This document shows, piece after piece, positions 42,288 to 51,100 of a stretch of 64,000 bases of DNA (position 1 is the first letter of the stretch; every line of letters starts with the position of its first letter). The translations under genes and the position numbers were made by a program. This DNA comes from Cafeteria roenbergensis (Eukaryota; Sar; Bigyra; Bicosoecida; Cafeteriaceae), in NCBI GenBank assembly GCA_008330645.1, contig VLTN01000050.1, positions 62,001 through 126,000 on the forward strand. Reading direction: 5' to 3'. The notes beneath the pieces are model-generated. The model was given only the letters and a program-made list of their open reading frames with translations. It was not told the origin of the DNA and searched no databases.

Positions 42288-43940
42288 AGTCGCAGATGAC
42301 AGAGGCAGCAGCCGGGCAGAGCCCGCTGGCGGGAGTCCCAGCTGACCGTGCCGCCTGGCAGGACGGGGCGCGCTGGCGCCCGCTCCCGCAGCTCCTTGGC
42401 GAGAGGCTTCACCGCCGGAGGCTGCGGCGTGCAAGCCGCGCCTCGAGACGGCGCCACTGGCGCTGGGCGCCCCGTGCTGCTGCCGGGCCTGCTGGCGCTG
42501 GCGCTGCAGCAGCGCCGCTGCGGAGGACGCTACCAGCCTGGCCTCGCGTCTGCTGCTGCCGCCAGAGGCAGCAGCACCGCCAGCGCGGCTGCACCTCGAC
42601 CCGCCGGCGCGGCTCGGCGGCAGAGACGGCGGCACCGGCTCCGCTGCGCCGAGGAGCTGCTCACGACGGGCGCGCGCCGCAGCCTGCCGCACGAGCATCG
42701 ACGCACGCGTGGGCGCCGCTGAGCCACGCTGCACGCCGGCCGCCGATGTGGCACGGCTGGAGCCACGCAGCTGCTCCTTTCCTCCGCCAGTGCTCCCGTG
42801 GGCCGAGGAGGACCCGCCAAGCGACACCGAACCGCAGTTTTGGCCCTCGCCAGACTTGCCTCCGCCGGACAGCACCGACGACGCGGGCACGCCGCTCCAC
42901 GCACGAGGGCGTGCCTTGGTCGCGGCAAGCGCCAGCCTACTGGCCAGCGACGCCTGAGCGGGGCGCACAAGCCGAATCGCGGCGCGAAGCGGCGCCTGCG
43001 GCCTGCTCCCCGCCCCTTCGACTGCGTCCCCAGGCGGAGTGGTCCCAAGAGGGCGCCTCCTTCCTGTTTTGTGCCCCAGCCGCAACGCACGATCGCGCTC
43101 GTGCGTAGCATCGGCCCCGGCGGCGCTTCCCTGGGCGCTTGCATGCGCGCGCAAATTTGAAGGCTGGAGGGCCTGCCGCTCTCCCTCCAGCGCGCGTCCC
43201 GTCGCCCCCGCGGCCACGGTCTGCGCAGTGGGAACATTAGAGTCGGATGCCACGCCCTGCATGGCCGAATCAGGCGGGGACACGAACTGGCCGCTGGTGC
43301 TTCGCCTCCGCCGCCTCCCGTGCGCCACGCCGAGGGCGTCCATCGCCCGGCAGCCGTGCGCCGCCCCAGCCCGCGGGTCGCTGGTCGGCCCCGAAACCGA
43401 GCCCAGCGAATCCGCACGCTGCGGGAGCTTGCCGCCCCGGGCGCGCCCGGGTAGTGGTGGCTGTGCGGCAGCGGGGTAGCATGGGTTTGATCGTCGCCCA
43501 GTGACCGATGCGACAGGGTATTTCCCCTCCTGCAAGCAAAATCCGAATGGGCGCCCAGTTGAGCGCCTCCCATTCGCGCCGAATACAACTGCACTCTTGC
43601 GCGCCAGAGCGAGCAGCAAGGCGGCCTCCCGCTGCCCCTCACTGCTCCCCGCTCCTTCATCCTGAGTTTGCTGCGCCCATCTCGGGGCTGGTGCTGCTCG
43701 GCCCCGTGGATCGTGAGCTGCGGCGGTGGCGGCCATTCCGTGTTCGAGGTCGCTTTCGCGAACTCGGCGCCCGACGCAGCGCTGGCACCCGACCATACAG
43801 TGCCAACGTGGTAGGGCGGCAGCTTGGAAATCGCCGGGCTTTGTGCGGGGCGGGGGACAACGCTGCGGAAGGACTGCAGCGTGCTCGCGCGCAGCGGGTT
43901 GTGGAGGATGAACATCGGTTGGGGGGGGTCGAATGAACAT
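36138..43940 (-). CDS. DBF4-like regulatory subunit of Cdc7 kinase, greatly enlarged
   Basis: One open frame, 2600 aa from the ATG at 43940; the start is uncertain (a later ATG at 43736 is equally possible). Three DBF4 elements appear in order. A BRCT-like end with a helix (VLAAAVKQGAAAGHCLWASS, then ERL) is near residue 850. Motif M (APHFLIADSSGACEPLRLEL, followed by VPVYCPELARPHF) is near 890. The DBF4-type CCHH zinc finger is near 1600: GFCEVCEQRFSDRLAHVASA then SHAARR. DBF4 activates Cdc7 to phosphorylate MCM and fire replication origins. The rest is Ala/Ser/Arg/Pro-rich with an acidic block (40640-40780). The protein is three to four times the usual length. Motif order supports DBF4; each motif alone is weak. 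Confidence 0.68.
36573..36632 (-). repeat. 12-bp coding repeat (Ser-Gly-Pro-Ala)
   Basis: Five perfect tandem copies of GCTGGCAGGCCC, with degenerate copies upstream, encode SGPA repeats near the C terminus of the DBF4-like protein. Confidence 0.92.
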
Positions 43941-43955
43941 CGTTGGGGGGGTCGA
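43908..43955. repeat. 24-bp tandem duplication with G-tract
   Basis: Two adjacent copies, 43908-43932 and 43933-43955, of ATGAACATCG-TT-G(7-8)-TCGA, differing only by one G before TT and one G in the homopolymer. The first ATG of the DBF4-like frame (minus strand) lies inside the second copy. It marks the boundary between the gene and the AT-richer island. Confidence 0.9.
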
Positions 43956-44059
43956 AAACTCGCGTCACCATACCACACACTCGATTCACAGACTCATCAA
44001 AAACCAATCCAGCAACTCCATCACCGATGAATCACAAACCGCGCGAAACCCGCAATCCC

Positions 44060-44087
44060 AAGTCCCAAGTCCCAAGTCCCAAGTCCC
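44060..44087 (-). repeat. Heptamer microsatellite tail of the LINE copy
   Basis: Four perfect AAGTCCC copies (GGGACTT on the minus strand) directly follow the LINE reading frame and its 12-bp 3' UTR. Short-repeat tails are common in non-LTR elements that lack poly(A). Confidence 0.82.
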
Positions 44088-44850
44088 AGATCACTGCCAT
44101 CACACCGCCACGAGTCGCCACTCAGCCGCCCCTGCTCGCCGCATGCGCTCCACCTGCTGTCGCAGGTACTGCGTCTGCCCGATCAGCTGGGTAGCCAGTC
44201 CCTTGGCGATGACCTCGTTCAGCCTCGATAGCCAGCGGAAGGCCCAGCGCGCACGCTCCCTCGGCCGGTCGCCGAAGGCCGTGTCCGCCACCTTCTTGAG
44301 GAAGGCGAAGGCCGCCGGTCCCATGCGTCCCGTGGTCGTGACGACGAAGGGCACAATGGAGCTCATGTTGTCCTTTGTAGCTGAGCTCTTCTTGTACTCC
44401 CCCATCTTGTCCTTCTCACGGCGCTCGAGAAAGGCGTCCATGCTCTGCAGGCCCTGCGTCACGTAGGACTTGCTCACCGCCGAGGTGATCTGCACGTCGA
44501 CGAGACGGGTGGTCTCGAAGTCGACGTGTACCCGCAGGTCCGGTCGCTTGCGCGCGGCCTCGCTGGACCTCGGCTGGGACCCGAAGCGCGTCTGCCCGTC
44601 CTGCCAGCTGGAGGGCTCCACCACCGACTGCAGTCCCGCCGAGCGCACCGCCGCGTGCAGCACGTCGCGGACGTCGTTGTGCGCCCGGATGGTGCAGCCC
44701 TTGCCTCAGCGGCAGCGCGCCAGGTGATGTGCCACGCCCGAGACCCCGCCGATGTGGACGGTGCCCCTCGCCGTGGTGTCCTGGACCAGCAGCTTCGGAG
44801 CGTTCAGCGCCGCGCCCTCGGGAGGGCCGAGCCCTGCGCTCCGGGGCATG
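44060..44850 (-). mobile_element. 3' end of a non-LTR retrotransposon (LINE with restriction-like endonuclease domain), truncated
   Basis: On the minus strand the frame from about 44850 to 44100 encodes the C-terminal end of a LINE-type polyprotein. It has a zinc-knuckle remnant (GVSGVAHHLARC), then TIRAHNDVRDVLHAAVRSAG, then the PD...D endonuclease core (RPDLRVHV and RLVDVQIT). It ends in IVPFVVTTTGRMGPAAFAFL. These are typical of elements with a restriction-like endonuclease behind the reverse transcriptase (R2/CRE/NeSL-like). An in-frame TGA at 44706-44708, between the knuckle and the AHND block, and the absence of any reverse transcriptase upstream show a 5'-truncated dead copy. The frame stops at 44100, a few bases before a heptamer repeat that looks like the 3' tail. 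Confidence 0.78.
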
Positions 44851-44955
44851 TTCACTTGGCGCCGCACCCACCCCGGCCGTTGCTGGAGGCGAAGAACAGG
44901 TGTAGGGTGCCATCCGTGTGCATTTGGGAGATGGTAGCCAGACTGGGCATGTGCT

Positions 44956-46480
44956 TCACCGACATGACAGCGGCTCTGCGCTGCGGCTCGGCCGATTTCC
45001 GGTGCCTCGCTCCTGTCGAGCTACGCGAGCACCGCGCCGGAGTCGCCCCTGCCACAGCGGTAGATGCTGCTGTTGCTGCCATGGCGGGCGGGGGAGGCGC
45101 TCCGTCGCCGTTGTCATCATCAATCGTGTCGTCGGCGGCGCTGGAGTCAGCGTCACCGTCGTCGTCGTCACCGTCGTCGGCATGATCAGCCGGCGCTTCA
45201 TGACCTCGTCATGGTCTTCGGCTGTGAGATGAATCTCTGACGTCTGTCCACAAGTGCCCAGGGGACCTGAGGGGCTGCCTGGCAGGGGTACGGGCGAGTC
45301 TGTGCTGGCAGAGAGGATGCGAACAAAGCCCTTCGATGCTCTGCTGAGGCCCTCCGCTGCTTCGACCGTCGGTGCCAGCAGTGTCCCAGCGGCAAGTTGC
45401 CTGCGTGCGTCGTCCGCGGCCCTGGTGCTCTTGGCAAACCAAATGACGCAGCGGGTGGACTCGCAGTTGCTGATCGGAAGCATGGTATCCGACTCGCGCG
45501 TGCGGGCCAGCATGACCTGGTCCATGCGACGACGAGTCTCTGCAAGTGACAAGAACCTCTCGTCCATGCGAAGCCACTGCAGGCACACTTCGTCCAGTTG
45601 GTACACATCTCGGCACCTTTCGACACGAGCAAGCTCAGAACTCAACACCTCAGTGTAGGATTTCGCAGCTGAAAGCTTCTCCGCGTCGCTGCGCGACCCG
45701 GCCTTTGCCGTCGTGTGCAACAGCTGCAAGCGGGAGAACTCCCTACGCCGTGACATTCGCTGCCACAGCTTGTTGCCAAACGGGTCGGTCGTCTCTTCCT
45801 CGGTGTAGCGCCTGACTAGGGCGTCCAGCGCCGGTGGGCTGAGACCCGCATTGACCGGCTGATCATCTCCTTCTGTCAAGAGCAGCTGCAAGCAGTTGCT
45901 GCGTGCGCAGGCGCATGCATTGCGAATGACGGCCAAGCTGTCTCCTGGCATCACGCTCCGCAGCAGAGTGATATCGCCGTACAACGACGACTGCAAGGTA
46001 AACACCCACAAAATACACAATGTCCATGGGCGGCGTCTCATGGGCAGGTCTGCAAGGCGGGCAGCGAGGGGACTCACCACAACGAACTCGTGGTCCACCG
46101 TCGAGTCAGGCCGGTAGGACAGCTCGGCCGCCCGCGCCCGCAGTCCAGGCGCGGTCCAACTCCGCATGTTGCCATATTTCGACCGGATGGTGGACTCGGG
46201 AACCCCTGTAGCCTCGCATATGGACGGCCAAGAGAAATGCGCTGAACTTTCGACCAACTTTGCGAGGTTTTTCCCGACTTCTTGGAGCTTCTTCCTCCTC
46301 CACCCAACGTGAGCAATGTGCTTCTTGGTTCTGGGCAAAGACCGTCGCCGATCCGCTGCCTTGGTGGCGAGTATGGGCCCGTCAAAGTCGCGATTTTCAT
46401 TCTGCAACCATTTTGGTGTCGACGGATTCCGGGACGGCTCTGCCGGTTCGCCTGGCCGAGGTGAGACGATGACCGGGCCC
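44956..46480 (-). other. Uncharacterised HTH-bearing reading frame, probably part of a mobile element
   Basis: An open frame on the minus strand without an ATG near its 5' end (the first ATG codes for the Met of MRSW, about 400 bases in). It therefore lacks a first exon or is a fragment. It has a basic stretch (HVGWRRKKLQEVGKNLAKLV) and a helix-turn-helix like those of pogo/psq-type transposases (FSWPSICEATGVPESTIRSK). A helical region with VYQLDEVCLQWLRMDERFLS follows, then a Thr/Pro-rich tail. The base composition is lower in GC than the neighbours, and it lies beside a dead LINE. No complete DDE catalytic triad can be made out. A TTTACCTTGCAG acceptor-like site near 46000 may mark an intron. 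It could also be an unrelated host gene. Confidence 0.4.
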
Positions 46481-46584
46481 GTTGCCGCACGCTCGAGGCC
46501 AGAACGGCGCAAGGGACTGCCCCAACTTTCAACCCGTATCAGGTCGCGCTGCAGGCACACGCAGTCTCGTTGGCAAGGCTTGGA

Positions 46585-47706
46585 ATGGTGAGTCGCACGA
46601 AGGTCCGGCACTGGCCTCCACGCTTTCGGAGCCCCGCAAAGCGGCACGACGCTGACCTGCAAGCTTTTCTTGCGCGCTTCCCGCGGTGCCTCGCAGTCGG
46701 CCGCAGGTGCACGCGCAGGAGGTGGGGCCAGGCGAACGGAGCTGGTCTCTTACGCTGGTCTTCGCGCAGACGGCCGGAGGCCGCACGAGACGCGCTCCAT
46801 TCGCACCCGCCTAGGGTTCTTGCGCACCGCGGACGGGTCGGTCCTGTTTGAGCTCGGGCAGACTCGTATTTTGGCTGCCGTGTTTGGCCCGTGCGAGTCT
46901 GCTCGCCGCTCTGAGCAGCAGCACGACCGCGCCCACCTTCATGTAGACGTCTCGTGAGCCCTCTGGTCAGGCCCAGACCCGCACGCAGCCTTGAGGCTCG
47001 TCGCACCGTGCCTCTTGCGCGGTTGGTGCGTGTGTGCGCGCTTTCTGTGCAGCTCTGGGTGCTCGGGAGCATGCCGCCGCGCGCCTTCGCCTGGTGCGGT
47101 TGGCTTGCCAGCGCCGAGCCACGCCGCTGCCTTAAGGTCTGCTCCCCCCTCCCCCCTCCCTCCACGCTCACCCCGTCTCTCCCTTGCAGTATGACCCCGT
47201 TTGCGTTGCCCGAGCGCCGGAAGCACCGCGTGGGCGACCGCCGGCTGGCGGAGATCGGGCTGGCCGTCCGCCGCTCCCTGCCTCAGGCCGTGATGTCGCA
47301 CCTTTACCCTCGCTCGGAAGTCCGCCTGCACCTTCAGATCCTCACGTCCGACGGTGGCGATTTGGCTGCGTGCGTGACGGCTGCAACTCTGGCAGTGATG
47401 GACGCCGGCGTCGCCATGACCGACTTCGTGGTGGGATGCACCGCCGCCGTCGTGGACGGGCGCGTGCTGATGGACCCCACCCAGGCGGAGGCGTCGGCCG
47501 CCACTGCCGTGATTCACCTCGCGGTGTTGCCCCGCTCGCGGCGTGTGGTGCTGTGCCAGGTAGCGTCGCGCATTGCGGCGGATGAGCTCCGGGACGCGGT
47601 TGGCGCGGCCTCGGACGGCGCCGTTGGCGTGTTCGGGGTGGTCAAGGCGGCCGTGCACGACCACGCCGTCAAGCGGCTCAGCAAGCGCGGGTTGCTCACT
47701 GCCTGA
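46585..47706 (+). CDS. RRP41: Exosome core subunit RRP41 (EXOSC4/Ski6)
   Basis: Exons 46585-46587 (start codon only), 46697-46953 and 47190-47706; introns are 109 and 236 bp. The main frame lacks an ATG. ATG at 46585 directly followed by the donor GTGAGT fits the phase of the CTCGCAG acceptor at 46696 and gives MSAAGARAGGG. The RNase PH fold follows: LVSYAGLRADGRRPHETRSI, DGSVLFELGQTRILAAVFGP, RRKHRVGDRRLAEIGL, LTSDGGDLAACVTAATLAVM and DAGVAMTDFVVGC. The match to RRP41 is close over its full length (258 aa after splicing). RRP41 sits in the hexameric ring of the nuclear and cytoplasmic exosome, paired with RRP45. The first exon is an inference from splice signals; the rest is firm. Confidence 0.9.
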
Positions 47707-48158
47707 TCTTGCGAATCTGTGCGTGCGCGTGAGGCTGCGCTTGCTGAGGGGACGTGTCACCAACGATGGCTGCTGAATTCGAAGCTTGCTCCCTGCAGCA
47801 CGCACGACCGCTCCGCGCTCGGATCGGACAACGCAGCGCGACTTCCACAATGGCGCGTCCACCTGGGAGGGGAAGATCGACCGATTTGCGGAGCGGTGCG
47901 GCGAACGGGGCAAGTCTCGTGCTTGCACTCAACCTGCCAGTTTCGGCCCAGGCCAAGAGTTGCTCTTTCTGAAGCGATCAGTTGCCGCTCCGGCCGGGGT
48001 CACACCGCCGCCAGGCCGCCGCCCCGCGACAAGGCCTCGGCGAGACAGCCTCCTCTCCCCCTTGTGCCGTTGCCAGAAGGCGCGGGCGCCCTTCCAGCCG
48101 AGCAGGGTCGAGCAGCACGCGCTCAGCGACAAGCGCTCCTCTGGCCGCACCGTCAGGG
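47707..48158. other. Intergenic DNA, no gene seen
   Basis: 452 bp between RRP41 and the giant membrane protein gene, both plus strand. It contains a less GC-rich part (47760-47790, with GAATTCGAAGC). No conserved element is recognised. Confidence 0.55.
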
Positions 48159-51100
48159 ATGCCTGGCCTGGCCAGCCGCCGAGGAGCACGGGCCCTAGGC
48201 GCGCTGACCTTGTGGCTTGTGGCTGCGTTGCACCTTGCAGGCCCGGCCGCTGCGGACGACCCTAGTGAGGCCACGCGGCGGCGCGCCGGCAACCGACGCA
48301 GGCTTGCGGCTAAGCTTCCACGCGCTGCTCCGCCCCGCAGCCGCCCCTCCGGCAGCGCGGCAGCACGAGGCTCTGCGACGGGCGAGGTCCCATCGTTGGG
48401 TCCTGTGCTCAAGGCCCGAACTGCGCCTCGCTGGGGCGTTTGGGGAGGCGGTGCAACGCGCGACGCTTTGCCGCCTCGATGGCGCACGCGCAGATGTCAA
48501 GTGAGCGCTCGCGCCCCCTTCCCGCCTGCGCCTGCTTCTCCCGCAGTCCGGACCAAGCTGACAGTGGCTGCGTACCGGCAAAAAATCTGGGACCTCGAAG
48601 ACAAGGCAGACTCCACATACGACAAGCTCAAGGACGAGGACAAGGTTTGGGACAGTGAGTGTTCGCAGTCGGACCCCCCGCGCTGAGTCGTCGAGCACAG
48701 CGCTCCCAGCACATGCCCGGCGCAATGCGATGGCTGCCTCCCCCCAATTCCGCGCGTTCTGCTTCGGTGCAGGCGATTCGTCGAGTGTGGACGACACCGC
48801 CTGTAAGTGGAAGTGGCTGGGAACGGCGTTCGAATTCAAGCAGGCCATGGCCGTCCACCAAGTGGTCATCGACAAGAAGGGCAGCAAGCAGAGCGACTAC
48901 CTCAAGTCTCGAGGCATGCAGGTCAGGGTCGGCAACTCCGCGGGCATCAACGACGACATTTTCGGGGAAACGGGATACCAGGCCTGCAACCGCGGCGAGT
49001 TCAACTCTGGCTCGCCCTGGGATGTGCGCGAGAACCAGCTCAGTCGCACTGGCAAGTACGTGTCAGTCGTTGTGCAAGCAAAGGGCTGCAGGTGCAAGCG
49101 GCGGCGAAGGGGACTGCAGCAAGTAGGCAACGAAGATGGCATCCCTGCCGTGGTGTACTCTGACAACGCGACAGCCGAAGAGGAGAGGCCAGTCCACGGC
49201 CGCCGGCTTGGCGCGTGCGACGTCATGTCCTGCGGCAAGATCTACATTGACAATGCCAACGCGTACCAGTACAGCTGCGCACCGGGCACGTACCCCAACA
49301 ACGTGCACTCGTTCGACAACGGCAACTGCAAGCCGTGCGAGAACGGCTTCTGGTGCCCTGGTGGCGTTCTCGGCCAAGCCTTCAACACTTACAAGAAGGC
49401 CTGCCCGCCCGGCACGATCGGGACCGGAGCCCGGAAGCGCAGCGAGGCGGACGGTTGCGACTCGTGCCCCGCAGGCACCCTGCTTGCAGGCAGCGCCTGT
49501 GTAGCCTGCAGCAGCGGCAGCTACTGCCCCAAGGACGCATCGAGCGAGGTTCCGTGTCAGCAAGGGTTCTACTGCGCAACCCCGGCGACGCAACAGGCTT
49601 GCGCGGACCACAAGTACTGCCCCGCGCGCTCCACCAGCCAGCAGCCGTGCACAGGCGGCTACGTCTGCGTCAACGGCGAGAGGAGCCCTTGTCCCTCCGG
49701 CAGCTACTGCGCTGCGGGCGACGGGTTTGAGACCACCTGCCCAACGGGCAGCTACTGTCCAACGCAGTCGGCTGAGCCCATCGCGTGCGCCAGCGGCCAG
49801 TCCTGCCCGCCTGGCTCGTCCCAGGCGGCGCCGTGTCCCACTGGTTACTACTGCCCCAACGGGATTGCCATCGCCTGCCCGCTTGGCACCTTTGGGGCGG
49901 GCTCGGGCTCTTCGTACGTGTCCCAGTGCTCGCCTTGCCCGGCCGGCACGTTCGGCAGCGCAGCTGGCAAGCCGACTGCCGCAGCGGCGTGCTCTGACTG
50001 CGCAGAGGGCAGCTGGAGCCGCGCGGGCAGCACAAGCTGCTTCCCTCAGCTCGTGAGCGTTGCTGCCGACGACACGGACGGCGTAGTCACGGGCTTCTCG
50101 GCCGCCGACACGGTGACCCTCGTGTTTGGCACTCCCGTCGCTGACCCCACGGCAGTCGCTGTCGGCGCCCAGGCCGTTGCCCGCCCGCCCGTGAAGAGCT
50201 CCTCCTCGTCGGCCCACGGCCAGGGCATCTACGCCGCCATCGTCTTCTGGTCGCGCAGCGCGGCGGACCCCAACATCGTCCACTGCAGCTCCCCCGACCC
50301 GTCGGCCATTGCGTCCGTGGCGGCCCTGGCGGGCGTGCCGGCGAACGCGGTGGTGAGCCCGACTGCACTGCTTGGCAACGGAGCAACCGAGCTTGACGCG
50401 GAGTGGACGACCCCAACGACGCTGCGCGTCTCGGTGCGCGTGCCGGACAGCGTGGACAGGGACCTCATCGACGTGGACGCCTCGCTGCTGCAGGCGTTCC
50501 CTGCTCCCGGCCGCATCGGCGCCGCCGCGAGCCCGTCCAACACCAACGACCAGGCTGGGGCGAACAGCCTCGTTGTCACGGGCGGGTGGGGCGTGGCCGG
50601 GCCCCCAGCGCTGAAAAGGGCCGTCGTGCGCGACACCGGGCGGGCAGAGGGGCTCGGCCCTGGTGACAGCATCGAGCTGCAGTTCAACCAGATGCTAGGC
50701 AGCAAGAGCCTTGCAGCGGTGGCTCGGGCCTTGGGCGCCAGCTCGGTGGCGCGCGCCATCGTGGAGCTGTGGCCCCGCGGCGCCTCCTCCCCGCTCTCGG
50801 GGTGGGAGGGGGAGGCAGTTTGGGCGGTTCGTGAGTCTGCAAGTCAGGATGCCCGCCTCGTGTCGGCTGGTGACGAGCCGGCCCAGAATACCTCAGCTAT
50901 CCTGGTCACCATCACCTCCGCGCCGGATGCAGCGACGCTGTCACCGGCAGAGACTGCGACCCTGATGGGCGGGCGCATCTCTGTGCGCGTGCTGCGCGAG
51001 GCTGACCTGCGCGGCACGCCCCCCATGCACGTGCTGCCCCCGGCCAACAACTCCGTCGTCGCGACTGGCAGCTGGGGCGAGCCTCCCGCCACCCCCGTGT

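Noticed and set aside
44041-44100. AAGTCCC repeats as telomeric sequence or a CRISPR array
   Set aside because: Only four heptamers, no spacers, not a TTAGGG-type unit, and placed exactly at the 3' end of a LINE frame.
43900-46600. Virus-like or LTR-type element in the low-GC island
   Set aside because: No capsid, integrase, protease, packaging ATPase or long terminal repeats are visible. The recognisable part is the endonuclease end of a LINE.
48265-48500. Extension of exon 1 of the giant membrane gene to a second GTGAGC donor at 48501
   Set aside because: That donor is in the wrong phase for the only good acceptor (48546). The GTGAGG donor at 48265 fits and joins the signal peptide directly to exon 2.
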